Shown: in pieces, positions 12,771 to 25,300 of the stretch
Numbering within the stretch: position 1 is the first letter of the stretch
Layout: each line of letters begins with the position of its first letter
NCBI GenBank assembly: GCA_963693085.1
Contig: OY856412.1
Coordinates: forward strand, 962,950,281-963,014,280
Length of the DNA: 64,000 bases
From: Alisma plantago-aquatica
Taxonomy: Eukaryota > Streptophyta > Magnoliopsida > Alismatales > Alismataceae
Direction: 5' to 3'
Notes under the pieces: model-generated
Database searches by the model: none
Seen by the model: the letters and a program-made list of their open reading frames with translations, nothing else
What the model was told of the DNA's origin: nothing
Made by a program: the position numbers and the translations under genes

Positions 12771-14323
12771 AGTAATACTAGAGATTCATTTACCAAAAGA
12801 ACAAAAAAAACCTGACATGTATAGAATTGAAAACAAATATAACACATTAAGTGGCATTCGATTCTATAGTCAACATCATATAGATACATTCATATCAAAC
12901 TAATAACATAAATATGTGATAACATGTAAATTCATGATATATGTCACATATGTTCCCTTTAACATACACATAATGGCTATGATATGTCTAGTAAGAAGTA
13001 TAGTGTCCATAATACATGAACTGGAATAACAATTGGAGTTTTCATGTCCACATATATGGATAATGTACCATTATCTAAATAAATTTTGAATTAATGGAGT
13101 AAATATGTAAAGTAAGTAAATATGGAAATTCATGCATAATAATATAATGCAACTCGTTTTGTAATAAAATGAGATAATAAGACTTATTTAATGAAGGTTG
13201 ATGATAATTAGGTAGTATAATAATAAATATTGAGATGATGAGTCAAAACCCTAATTGTATTAAGACTCATAAAAGAAACTTCAAAACCAAAATCTAATGA
13301 GAAAAACATGTTTGTTAGGTCCCAATTAGCTTGGGGTGGCAAGTTTCACATTAAAGTAATAATCCTAGATGCCCTAATTTCTTTTATAAAAGAAAATATG
13401 ATTATGCTATAAAATATTAAATAATGGCATGGTTGACCCAAAAGTGAAAAGTAATATCAAAATCAGATTCTAAATGCCTTAAATAGCCTAGATGGAAATT
13501 TGGCTTTGTTTGGAACTTGTTTGAACCTGTAAGTAAAACATGAGATAAAAGATAAGCTTCAAAAACTTAATATCCAATTTATTTAATCAATGCAACCAAT
13601 TTGCCTAAAGTTTCCATTTCACTCTTGACATCACACATATATTAGCATTGTCACAATAAGATCTAGAATTTCCAGATTTCAACCTTGGCTCTGACTGTCA
13701 GATCTCAGTCATGTGACTATGTCTCATCTCCTTCCTTAGCCTCAAATATAACCAGTTGCTAGCTTTTACAGTAACTTGGTCTTCTCTCCTCTCTTTCTCC
13801 CTCATATTTCCATATTCTAGAACAACTTCTTCTTAGATTATATTCTTTATCAGATTCTAGACTGAACCATACTAATATATATAGGGTTCCGATGATATAA
13901 CCCTCAAATAACATTTGACCACCTTGGTTCCCCTATTTATCCCCTGTCCTCTTTTCTTTTTGTACTCCTTGCAATCCCAAGTCATCAAAGCCTTATAAAA
14001 CAAACATGGTGCCTTCAACCTAACCTATTATCCAACTACACCACCTAGATTGCCTTCGATTCCCCAGGAGTGTACCTCCATCGCAAGGTCGTCATCGAGT
14101 TCCTGACCATTGGAAGTCTAGCTAGACACCCAGGGAGCTTTGTGAAAATTGTTCGAAGCCACCCACTCCATTGGTTTCCTCCAAATCATGGTTGACATTT
14201 TTCACTTGGTGTACACCTAGCCAATTGAGTTTTGATTAAATGCCTTTATCACACGCAATGAGATCTTTTAGACTTTATAAATCCCTAAACTAACTTACTT
14301 AGTTAGACTAAAATATTTCACCT
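12771..14323. other. Unassigned AT-rich stretch
   Basis: No open frame or RNA that I recognise. The part at about 13240-13340 weakly resembles 50495-50640 inside element G (shared AACCCTAATTGTATT, then ACTCATAAAAG, then CCAATTAG..TGGG), so it may be a relic of a dispersed repeat. The region 14000-14230 is richer in C but shows no convincing frame. Confidence 0.4.
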
Positions 14324-17300
14324 GCAAGCACACATGATCATATTATAGTATAGGAATGCTGCAAGTTAGGGGTCGATCCATAGGGAGAGGGGAGGCACTA
14401 GAGCTTAGTTAGATTGTCTAGCTTTCCAAAGAAGAATCAAGGGGTTTTAGGGCTTGATTGGGGTTTGTTTGATTACACTAAAGTTGGACAGGCAAGAAAT
14501 TAAGCAAATATAATAAGAAAACCTAAAATAACACTAGACAATTAATTCTAATTAAAAAGGAAAGCAACTAAGTAAGCAAAGAGAATTTAGACTGAGAAGA
14601 GAAAAGCAGGAACTAACACCACACTAAACTATCTAAGCAAATCTAATCAGCAACATAGAGTAAGATTAAATAGATACTAACAAAGACTAGCACTAGCAAG
14701 CACGAAGTTGCACTAACTATACTAACAAGACGTAACTATCAAGAGAAAAACAACTATCTAAGAAGGCAACTAATGCAAGTAACTAAGCAAGCATGAACTA
14801 GCAAGAGAGAAAATTGGGGTTAAAGCAAGTTAATGAGGTGTCAGCCTTTTGGGGAAACGTGACTAGAATCCAAGTTGGGGGTCATAACATGAAATACTCT
14901 ACCCATTCAATCTAGATTATTAAACCAAACAACAAGATAAATGTTATGGAATTATCTTAAGCTACTAGTTGGTCGTGGGTGGTTTAAGATGTGTGAAGGG
15001 GAGAGACACCCTTTCACACCCTATCCGACCTTGCAAGGCTCTTTGAGACTAGGGATTAGATGAAATTCTAATAGGATCCAACAATCCTAGGTTTCTAGAG
15101 TATGTAAACTTAGGGAAATTGGGGGCCAAGGGTAGTAATGGAAGGTCGAAATGAGGGTATTTCACCTCACATCACCCCCATTTAGCCTTTAAGAAGCTCC
15201 AAGGCAATTTCAGTAAGTACTCCTACACTAACTACTTAGATTTCACACCTAGAAGTAGGGGAAGGGATATGTATACTAGAATATAGGGTGCTAGCTAGGG
15301 ATCTACTAGTTGGACCTAGGAGAAATCCCTAAGATAGCCACATACAAGCCATTCTATCCTAGAGTCTAGGTGGTTTCAGGCATAAAACAATAAGAAATCC
15401 ATGTTTTAAGCACAAACAATGAGAGATTTATGGAAAATGAAATGTAAGTCGAATACAACCGTCATAAAACTAAACTATAGTGTTTACAAGTTATTTTCCC
15501 CCAACATGGTATCAAATTCACATTTTAGCCCCCAAATAGCCCACCTAAGGGGCTTATCTAGAAATAAGTAAAGAAAAGGAAAAACATGAAGGAGCAGAGC
15601 CATAGATAGCCATGAAACTTGGTGAAGACTCCTACTTCATCTCCTAGCAACTGGAGCACGTCCTTTCCCTACTAGGTGGATGGATGGCATGGAATGGTGA
15701 TGGGATGTGGGCAAACCCCTATAAAACTAGGGATTTGAGGTTGGGGAAGGTGGAAATGCAGCAGAGGTAGGTGGGAGTAGGTGAGAGATACTTGAATGCT
15801 CAAGTAGGGTAGAAATGAATGCTAAGAGTGGATAATCATGTTCTTGAGCCGCCACCTATGTATAGAGGTGGTAGGGAAGCACTACGGTAAGTGGGGGTAA
15901 AAATGGAATTGTAATGCAAATAACAGTGGGGTTTTGGGGTTAGCAAAGCTGTGGTGGGCAGAACAGCCTTGGTGGGTGAGGTATAGCACAATTGTTCCAA
16001 GGGGGAATGGTCGTTCAGGTGGAGGTGAAAGTGTCAGTGGAAAATAGGAAAATGGTTGTTGGTAGCACGACCTTGGTGGAGGCTAGGTGGCATGACCGTT
16101 ATGGGTATCACTCAAGGTTATCAATGGGGAGGGTAAGGGTAAGGGTAATTACCTTTCTTAGAAATCCCATGACCCTCCCCTTACCCTTACCCTCTTCCAT
16201 AATGGGTAAGCGGGGATGGTAAAGGGTAAATGGATAATTTTGATATAAAAAGAATTTTAATAAAAGACTTACTTGTTTTAAGGTGGTTCCTAGGGTGACA
16301 AAGATTAAGTCACATCTTTATTGACTTGCATTTTTACAAATGTGAATATAAGCAGGCCAGTGTTATACTTGAGTAATATTCTTAGACATTGCCCAAGAAT
16401 AAAAAATAATCATCTTTTTCTTGTCAAGTCAATGTGGTTATATTTAGCAGATTGAGGAATCTCTCTTATTGATTTTACCTCTAGTGAGGGCTAAGTAAAA
16501 AAAATTATGTGAAACTAGTTCAACTATTCTACTAGGTTGGAAAGTTTCTCGTCACTACTGGTCTTCACCATAACCATCACTCACTTCTCATGGGACAAAG
16601 ATGAGGAATGCAATCACAAATAGAATGTGTAGGCAATTCCAAAATACAAATAAGAAAAAAGGTAAAGGCCACATGATTAAGCAAGTAGATCAGAGGCTAA
16701 GAGAGTGTGTGGTCATCCTTTTCCCATTTTTCCATGACCCTATATACCGATTCAACTTTAGTAGTAATATACTACAAGCATTTAAGTTTGAATGGGGGTG
16801 AGAGGCAAGCCTCAACCTTCAAGATTTCCTATTAAAAAAGTAGGGTGAAAATTTAACTAGAAGTTTTATATAATTATATATTTTTGTTAAGTAAATGTGG
16901 GTAAAAGGGTATGGATAATCTCCATACCTTACCCTCCCCTTTTCATGTTGTGGGGAAACTGGGAAAGGGTAAATGGGGAATGGGTAATAAAAACCTTTAT
17001 CCTTACCCTTACCCTACAGGGTATGGATAAAGGGTAAATGAGAAGTACCCTCCCCATTGACAATGCTAGTAGCACGACCATGGTGGGCAAGTTGGGGACT
17101 TGGTTGTCTCCATCAACACGATCGATTTGATCTTTTCTAGCACAGTTGTGGTTACTACTAGGACCATTGTGAGAGCTCCTTGACACAACTATTTTGCTGA
17201 GGTTGTTGTAGCTCTTTAATTTTTGAATTTTTGCTATGATTTTGGCTTTGGCTACATGACTATTTTATGTCACCATGGTTGTGTTGGTGCCTTTGCTTGC

Positions 17301-17607
17301 ACTTTGAGCTTTGAACTTCATGATCCATGAACATCCTTGCTTTAGATCGGCCCTTAGACACTAGGGTAGGTTGGATATGCTCTAGGACCTTATCTAGGGT
17401 CCTCTAAAGGTGAAGGAGCCCAAAAACATCTTCCTTATCTCCCATCCATCCAAGGTGTGGTTCAAGTACCTTAAATATATGCAAAGAATGCCCATAAGTG
17501 CAATTGATAGAAAACCATTTTTAGGTGATACCTTGCAATCTAACATTTCTAGATGTATTTAAAATATAAGAAGACACAAGATGAAGTCATAAAATAGGGC
17601 CACATCA
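14324..17607 (-). mobile_element. Probable 3' LTR of Athila-like element D
   Basis: The right edge is supported. On the minus strand an Athila/Tat-like tail and polypurine tract (17608-17640) are followed at once by TGATGTGGCCC. The left edge is less certain. I place it at TGCAAGCACAC (14324) because Athila/Tat LTRs tend to end in a ...ACTTGCA-like sequence, and 14324-14390 (TGCAAG..., GGTCGATCCATAGGGAG) has that character. Element H (63063 onward) begins with a similar arrangement. No coding frame is visible. A TIR-bounded element is inserted at 16121-17060. The partner LTR is outside the window, so LTR identity cannot be checked. Confidence 0.45.
16121..17060. mobile_element. Small TIR element (MITE-like), 940 bp
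   Basis: A perfect 15-bp terminal inverted repeat is visible: TCAATGGGGAGGGTA at 16121-16135 and its complement at 17046-17060. Beyond it the pairing continues with a mismatch. Both ends are packed with GGGTAA / TTACCC words (about 16130-16230 and 16900-17045) that can pair with each other, while the middle is AT-rich and non-coding. No clean target duplication is visible, so the superfamily is uncertain; a hAT- or Mutator-type MITE are the first candidates. Confidence 0.6.
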
Positions 17608-17640
17608 CCACCCCAAACTCAAGACTTACTTGTCCTCAAG
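17608..17640 (-). other. Polypurine tract and 3' tail of D
   Basis: On the minus strand: TTGAGGACAAGTAAGTCTTG then AGTTTGGGGTGG, followed by the LTR start TGATGTGG. The TTGAGGACAAG...TTTGGGGTGG form is the well-known tail of Athila/Tat elements and also occurs in F at 32933-32972 and 34276-34316. Confidence 0.7.
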
Positions 17641-17735
17641 TATGCTCCAACTTAATCTCTCTTTCAATTCATTCAAGAAAAACATGAAGTATGCTCCAAC
17701 TTAATCTCTCTTTCAATTCATTCAAGAAAAACATG
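17638..17735. repeat. Perfect 49-bp tandem duplication
   Basis: Two adjacent identical copies, 17638-17686 and 17687-17735, beginning AAGTATGCTCCAACTTAATC. They lie directly upstream (in D orientation) of the D polypurine tract. Identity suggests a recent event. Confidence 0.9.
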
Positions 17736-19060
17736 GGACAATGCAATCATCATGATGTTATTTGTCTATGATGAGTTCATATGTGGAATTAGGCATGCAA
17801 TCCACTATTCTCTATTCGTATTTCATTTCTTAATGTGAATCAAGCACAAGGCACTAATGATTCAAATATGGGATACCAACCACACATGCAAGTGATGCAA
17901 TTTCATAAAGATCTGAGTAAACCATATCATGCATGGCATACATCCAAATTTCTATAGTTGTTGTTTCACTTTCTAGAGCTACATATACACTTCATTCCAC
18001 CTCTCATGACCCACTTGTCCTGTATAGGAGTGTGATGGTTGGAATTGATTTACCCCATTCCTACCAGGCATAAAAAGAGAAGAAATGGTTATGGAAGGGA
18101 GTGGAGTGCTATGACATAGGAGCATTCCTCATTTTCTTTTCTTTTCTTTTCTTTTCTTGAGAGGCTATTACATAGAACAATCCCATGTTTCTTTTTATTT
18201 TTATTTTCCTCTGTCCTATATGTTAGAAGGGCATATGATGACAAGAGTGCATCTGGGCGATATAAATATGGCCACCTCAAACTTTTAGAGGACAACCAAG
18301 GATAATATGTACACTTTTGGAATCCTTTAATGAGGTGGGGAGGTAAAAATATGATAGAAGAAATGTTGAGTCAAAGAGGGGTCATGGGTGGTGAGGATCT
18401 ATGTATGATTTCATCCAAGAAAGTTAATTTATGCAACATCTACCAAACCAAAAACCATGCATAAAATGAGAAATATAATAGATTACACTCGTTTCACGTG
18501 GACTGAATAACCCCAAACACTCAAGACTTGCAAGGTTCACACTTTTATCAAAAAATTAACTACTTATGCAAGGCTTATAGCACATGCAAAATTCCATCTT
18601 AGGACTTATTTAGCCTAAAACATCATTAATAGGTTGCATTATCTCAATTCTAATAATTCATGTCATGATAGATAAAGATTTTGTTGAAACACACCATTGG
18701 ACAAGTAATTTCAAGCTTGGGAAAATTGGCCACAATAGTACCAACATGCATTCGACCACATCTAAACCTACAATCAAAAAATAAAAAGCACAAATCAAGC
18801 AAATCCTAGCTAAAATACTCAAAAATTACAAAAATTGATATGAAATGCAATGTATGAAATGAAAAACAAACATTTTGAAAATATGAAAAAAATTATGAAA
18901 TAAAATACATGATATACATGTATGCAAGCACATAGAAATATACACTAGATAGGGTGGTGCCAACATCTTTTAGTCAAAATAAGAGAGATGGGGTGAAATA
19001 GGTATAATCAAAATGAGAGAGAAAAGGGTGTGTACCACCCTACTACCCAACATTAAACTA
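17736..19060 (-). other. D 3' untranslated stretch
   Basis: Between the D 3' ORF remnants and its 3' tail. No gene is visible. It includes a (TTTTC)n microsatellite at about 18127-18158 and A-rich low-complexity sequence at about 18780-18910. Confidence 0.4.
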
Positions 19061-20341
19061 AAGCTTAGGTATGATGGGTAGCTGTCACTACTGTGGTAGT
19101 GGTGGATCCAGAGGAGGTCCCCCATATGGTGGAGGATGTTGGTAGTAGCTGCCTCAATAGTTCACTTATGGAGGTGGGTACATTTCCTGGTATATGAACA
19201 AAGCTCCGTAGAAGTTCTTCCCCCATTAGGGGTTTATTTAAACTTGTGTGTGTTGGTAGTAGTACATGTGATTTATCTGGTGGTGCATCTTTTGTTGGTC
19301 CAACCGCATGGCCCGTGGAGCCTGTTAAATCTCCTCCAATTTTGCATGGACGGATGGCATGCCATATGCATTTGTTGGAGGTGGTTGTGCATCAAACTCC
19401 TCATGCCTCTTATGAAACAAGGCTGCTCCAGTGTAGCCTACTTCTCAGGTATGTCCATCTCTCCTTCTTCCTCGGGTGGATCAACTGGTGGTGCCCTATG
19501 TCCATCTCGAGGATGTAGGATTTCCCATCCAATAAGCACTTCCATGAAATCATCCAAAGGCCCCATGCTCTCAAGAAGAGGAGCATCATGATATAGAAAC
19601 TCTAAAGTTTTTCCAAGGTACCTGGGGTTCATGTTGTAAATGATTTTTTCCTTCCTCAAGAATATCATTTGGGACCTTATAAGATATTATGAATCAACCA
19701 ACTTGGTCCCCTCTACCTTTATGATCCCTTCAAGATTACAATCTAGTGATAGATATATTTTATTGATTACCCCCACCCCATTATGAAAGGATTCTTGATT
19801 TTGGAGGGGACTGTCTTCAAATGATCAATCATCACTGCTCCTATCCTAACATACTTATCCCTTGTTGTAATGGTCATAAGAAATGTATATTTTTGGAGCA
19901 ACAACCTTTATTATCATTCCAAAAATTATATTTTCTAATACTTTTTGGAGATACCTTGTGTGGGGCTAAAATATTTGGTCGTCTTGGATTTTATTGATGC
20001 AAAGATATCATGGTTGGTTAAGTCCTTCCACATCAATGAATAAAAGTATCTTCCACTCCAATCAAATTTTCCCTCACTAAAGTTCTATGCCATTTCCGGT
20101 ATTGGGACTAAAATTTGTTGACCATTTAGCTATAAGAACATGTATGGAATTATTGAGTCTAAACCAAATAGCCTCCCTGCCTTTATATGTGACCTTCTCC
20201 TAAGCCCAAAAGTTCTCGGGTGATTTCAACATAGCTCTCATGGACCGTGGTCAACAATTCAAACAACCCATATTTCCTTGTATAGTTCTTGAGAAAAGGT
20301 TGATCCCTAGAGCATGCATGGTGGACAAACACATGTATCTC

Positions 20342-20707
20342 ATGGGAATCAACATCCTTTGATTCTGCTATGATATATGGGTCCTTGGTTCACAAGGTCA
20401 TCAACTCGATACCTCGTGAACTAGGGAAATGGGGCAGCAGGTTGAATGAGCCACTCATTGCTTCAGATATACTGAATATAGCACGTAGAGTAAGAGGTAT
20501 GGTGGCTTTAGAGAAACAGAGAGTCCCTTACATTGTTTTGCGGAGTGTTGTTGGTTAGGTTGTTATGATGTTTCTAGGTTTTATTGCTTGTTACCTGCAC
20601 TGTTATAAGCAGGAGCTGTAACTTCTAGATGATTGTGCCCACATGAGGGGTGTGGGATGAATAAAAGCGACCCCTGGCTTAACCAAAAAAAATGGGAATC
20701 AACATCC
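20342..20707 (+). mobile_element. 5'-truncated LINE insertion with 16-bp target duplication
   Basis: Insert 20358-20691 is flanked by perfect direct copies of ATGGGAATCAACATCC (20342-20357 and 20692-20707) and ends in a short A run (20685-20691), the hallmarks of target-primed reverse transcription. A + frame of about 62 codons (20370-20558) may be the last part of the LINE ORF2. The remaining 130 bp would be the 3' untranslated region. The exact duplication and short poly(A) make this a well-supported non-LTR insertion into D. I cannot name the family. Confidence 0.85.
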
Positions 20708-21035
20708 TCGTCAAGCACTCAGGGTGAAGAGGCTTGAAAAAATCCTTCCTTGGTGATTCTCTCCCTAAAGTATTTACTTCTATATATTTCCATAAGAATT
20801 TCATGTCTTCCTCCAACATTGACAAAAAATCAACTGGCTCATCATCCATATCCTCATTCTCAATGTCCTCTTCCTATTCTTCTTGATAGTCATGGGACCC
20901 CAAATTTGTGTCCAAGTCTAGGGATACCGTCTCAATCGATGCATCATCATAGCAATCCAAAACCTTCATCTTGTGGGTTGTTGTGTGGTACACGGTTGTG
21001 CTAAATATGTGGAGTGCCTTACTAGAGTGGAACGT

Positions 21036-21338
21036 AGAGGCAAGCATGAGGATGAGGTGGAAACAACCTTCTTACTCCTCTCTTGTAGTGGGTCATCAAC
21101 ATTAACTGAGTCAACAATACTTTCAATTTCTTTGTATTCCTCTCTTCATCATGGTTTTTGTAGCTTGGATCCAAGGAATGGTGGCTAGAGGAAAGCATGA
21201 GGATGAGGTGGAAACAGCCGTCTTACTCCTCTCTTGTAGTGCATCATCAACATTAACTGAGTCAACAAGATTTTCAATTTCTCTATATTCCTCCTCTTCA
21301 TCATGGTTTTTGTAGCTTGGATCCAAGGAATGGTGGTT
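21036..21338. repeat. ~151-bp tandem duplication in D 3' region
   Basis: Copy 1 is at about 21036-21186 and copy 2 at 21187-21338. Both run from AGAGG..AGCATGAGGATGAG to TTGGATCCAAGGAATGGTGG. The copies differ at a few positions and by a small indel (TCCTCTCTTC versus TCCTCCTCTTC). The duplication makes two overlapping minus-strand frames that carry the same peptide twice in different registers. Confidence 0.85.
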
Positions 21339-22306
21339 AGAGGAAGATCTTATGTGTGAGGCACTCATTGGTGAAGAGATTTAAAAGGAGTCATAGATGG
21401 AGTTTCTCAGTGATGGCATAAGGTTGTGGGAGGGAAGAGTAATGTTGGTGGATGCACATGGTGTGAGGCTTGCCACTCGTGATGGCCTGGAAGCTAATTT
21501 GAATCACCTTCTTGATTTTCTTCCTTGTTCTATTCATTCTTGCAAGGATTTGGTTGGAAAATAGAGGAAGAACTAGGTTTTTTGACCTTCGAAGAGTGGG
21601 GGATAAGTTTCTTTGGTGGTGGAAAAAGGTTGGAAAGAGGAGCTGGAGGTAGGAAAAGACCCTTGGGAACTTGAGGTAGCTTAAATGTAGGTTGCAGATG
21701 ATTACTACAACATTTTGGAGGCGCTCAGTGTCACCCTAGTGCACTAAAAGACCATTATGTGTGGATTGAAATGATAGAACTCGTGTTGCTATGAAACAAA
21801 ATCGGGTGACTTAAGGTGTGGGTCTAGGAAGCATGATCCTTCAGGCCAAAATGATCGTGCTGGCGGAATGCCAAACGGTAGTGTTGTTCAGAACAGTCAG
21901 GTTGACCTAACCACACAAACCTATTTTTTTATTATAAAAGTAACCTTTTCAGCATGACCCTTCCATGTTGGTTACTTTAAGCCAAAAACTCTCAAAATTC
22001 TTAATTCTCTCAATTAAACATGTTCCAACTAATCATTTGATCCACTTTACATGTTATCAATGATTTTCACTGAATTATACTTGTTCTCTCAAACTCTAGT
22101 ATGTTTCATCTGTCACATTTCAAAATGCAAAAAAAATTGTTAGACACAAGTGTGTGTTTGTATTTCTTGTAACGTGTGAAAAATAACCATAAATATCAAA
22201 AGGCAAAGGTTGGGTGAAAAAGTATCCAAACCTAGGAGGACTTTCTCCCACTAGAACTAAGTTTTATGCCTTCAATGAGACTTCTTGATCCTTGAATCAT
22301 CTATCA

Positions 22307-25300
22307 TGTAAAGACCCAATCTTTACGATCAAATATTTACAAAATAATATCAGAATATAAGCAATCTTTATTACAATCATGCTTGTACATCAGAGTGGCG
22401 GAAGCTAAAATATACATAGGACTACAAAATTAAAACATAAGTCCTATCTAGTCTTCAGTCAACAGAGGACATCTCCTGCATGTCTTTTCTACATCATCTT
22501 CATTCCACCTCTCCATGAGTTCCCAGAGGGAAAAAAACAACACATGGACCCCATTGAAGGGAAAAAGGGTCAACAAAGTTGGTACTAAATTTGAACATTG
22601 AGCTATTAAAATATAGGTACAAAACATGTTTCAGGTATAAGATGAATTCTAGGAGGGGACTATTTGGTGGACTTACTTTAACCAAAAGAGAATAACATGT
22701 ATCAATGGTTCCCATATATAGAATTCAAGATGTTATTGACAAGATTAACAATTCCACAAAAATTTTCCAAGTTCAAGAGATCAAAATATTCAATATGATA
22801 TTGACAATGTTAACAATTATACAAATTTTCCAAGTTCATGATATCAAAATATTCAACATTATTTGCAACAAAATGATCAATTTAAATATTAGGACTAAGC
22901 ATTGTCATATTATTTCTTATCAATGACTACAATGCCATGTGTTCAATCATCTATGAGAGAACGACACATTAGCCTGCTATTTCAACCAGTATACTGGGGG
23001 ACCACTAATCCATTACAACATGTGCACAGGGAGACGGGACATACCCAACCTCTAGGAGCCAAAGCTATAAAGGGCCAAAGCCCAAAGGGACCAAAGTCCA
23101 GGGAGTCAAGACTCCAAGAATTCAATTCCAGTGCTTATCATAATATTTATCAATGTTTAACAATAATGAATATGAAGTGGTGAACTTTCAAAGAGACGGA
23201 CGTGGCTTATGAAAAGTATTGGGTTCACCAACAAACAAAATACATAGAACTTCAAGAGGGAAGCCAAATAACTCAATAATTAAATAGAGAATCTAGTATC
23301 TCAATTTATCCAAGTTTCCATAGGTTGCACAATCACCAAGAATGGATCCAAGAGTGAGAAATCTATAAAGTATGGTAATGGTTTCATCACTTGGCTTGGA
23401 ATCAACTACTTGTTGAATATTTACTATTAGGGTTTTCTTTATTATTATTTCATGGTTCTCCCATTAGTTTCTTTCTAAATTTATAATTGGATTGCACATC
23501 TATAATAAATGTCACATGTTTATGTATGCAACTATAATATAGATGTGCCACATTATTTTTCCAAGATTTCATCATATTCTCATTCAATGGTTTCTAATTG
23601 TATTAAACCAACATATAATCTATTATAAATGTATTACTATCCATGCGAGTAGTTAATGCATGTCTACCTTTAGAGTATTATATGTTTTCATGCATATATT
23701 ATTCCAAGATTATAAACATAGTAATTTATAATGGACTAATATGTAGGTCGACTAAGTGGTAGGTATACATATATATTCATGTATTTCTCAATTAAGATAC
23801 AACATATGATTTCATATTAATCCACTTATTCTTTTCACCGTAGGGTTTTTTTATCTACATGCTTTCTCCAATGACTATATTCAATTATGACTATTCAAGT
23901 TCTCTCTAAAATTCTATTCATCAATATGAATCTAAGTATTCTAGAGTCACTCATACATATAGTTCATAATACATTTTCCTCAAATTAGGTCTCAGTTAGA
24001 TACATAAATCCAAGTATGTACTGAGATTATAATTTGAAATATGGAGTCATTTACAATCAAATCCACAAACTTATATTCATTATTCATTGTCTTTGTCTAG
24101 GATCCATTTTGACAAAGTTTTGAGTAAAGTTCCTCATATTGTCAATGTAGATTAAAATGTTTCCTTATTCTATGTTGTGCTTTCCAAGATATCCCTAGTG
24201 TATACATATCTCTAGGACCTTAGTTTTAAGAGTACCCCGTCATGTGATAAATGACACTTATTAGTTTTATTTGTAGGCTATATATCTATATCTATTTACA
24301 TCATCTAGATTCATAATGGAGGCACAATCATTATCCAACTACTGAAATGATTCACCACTTCGTATCCACTACAACCCTTTTATATATATATGCATATACT
24401 ATTCGAATCAATATGTATGTGTGTACATGTTAACTATAATGTGTTGATTATTAGTATGGTCGAGTTTCACATCCTAATATATCATATTATTATCTAACCT
24501 AATGTTTAGCATTACAAATATATAGCTGCAGAATTTTAGATTTCCTATTTACTATATTAGTACAAAATCTATATATTTGTACATCTCTATGCATATCATA
24601 GGTTAGGTAAACAAATCTGAAACTTAAATAGCTGATGTTTACTATCAATAATATTGTATTAATAATATTTTAATTATAAGTATCATCACTATTTCTTGTT
24701 CTACGATATGAAATAGTGTAGCTATGCATATTGAATTTCCAGAATTTTCTCCTTTTAACTAATACACATCAAATTGATACATATAGTTGGATCTTTGTGT
24801 AAATATGAATATGTTATATCTCCTACATGTTCATGTGCTTAGTTACTTAATGTATTGTCCCTTATTGATATGTTTTATCTCCTACACGTTACTTGATGTA
24901 TTGTCCCTTACTAATTTCTCAAATTCTAGATTTGTACAGGAAATGATGAACCTACTAACCTACTGTTCATGCATGTTATGCATTAGCTCTTAGCTTAAGA
25001 TATGTGAGGAGAGGTCAATCAAGGCATGCCATTATGTTCTTTAGATCCTTCAGTCTTCTGTAAGCTCGATGGTTCATCTTGGAGTTGACAGCAGGTTGTA
25101 GGTTAGATGATGTGGGAGGATGATGGTGACAGATTCTGGTGAGGCGCCATTGATCATGGTTCAGAATATTTGTAGTTCAGAAGTGAAGAGGGTCGGTAGA
25201 GAATGGGATCATAGACTTGTTGCAGTGGTCCCAATGGCGTCGAGGTGATGTGGCGCACAGATGCAGGCCAATGGGATTGCGGCCAGAGGTGGAGGTTGTG

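Larger units (their letters stand above)
19061..22306 (-). pseudogene. D 3' ORF region, decayed, not identified
   Basis: Downstream of the D integrase on the minus strand, many short in-frame segments suggest a once-continuous ORF. One at 19438-19668 contains LGKTLEFLYHDAPLLESMGP and a Pro/Glu-rich end; others occur around 19990-20060 (KFDWSGRYFYSLMWKDL) and 20230-20330. Athila elements often carry an extra ORF here, sometimes called env-like, but I see no signal peptide or clear membrane segment and do not claim that identity. A LINE fragment interrupts it at 20358-20691 and a tandem duplication lies at 21036-21338. From 21380 to 22306 I see only stop-ridden sequence. Confidence 0.4.

Noticed and set aside
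18089..18295. Minus ORF of 68 codons
   Set aside because: Spans the (TTTTC)n microsatellite, giving a Lys/Glu run, with no family resemblance.
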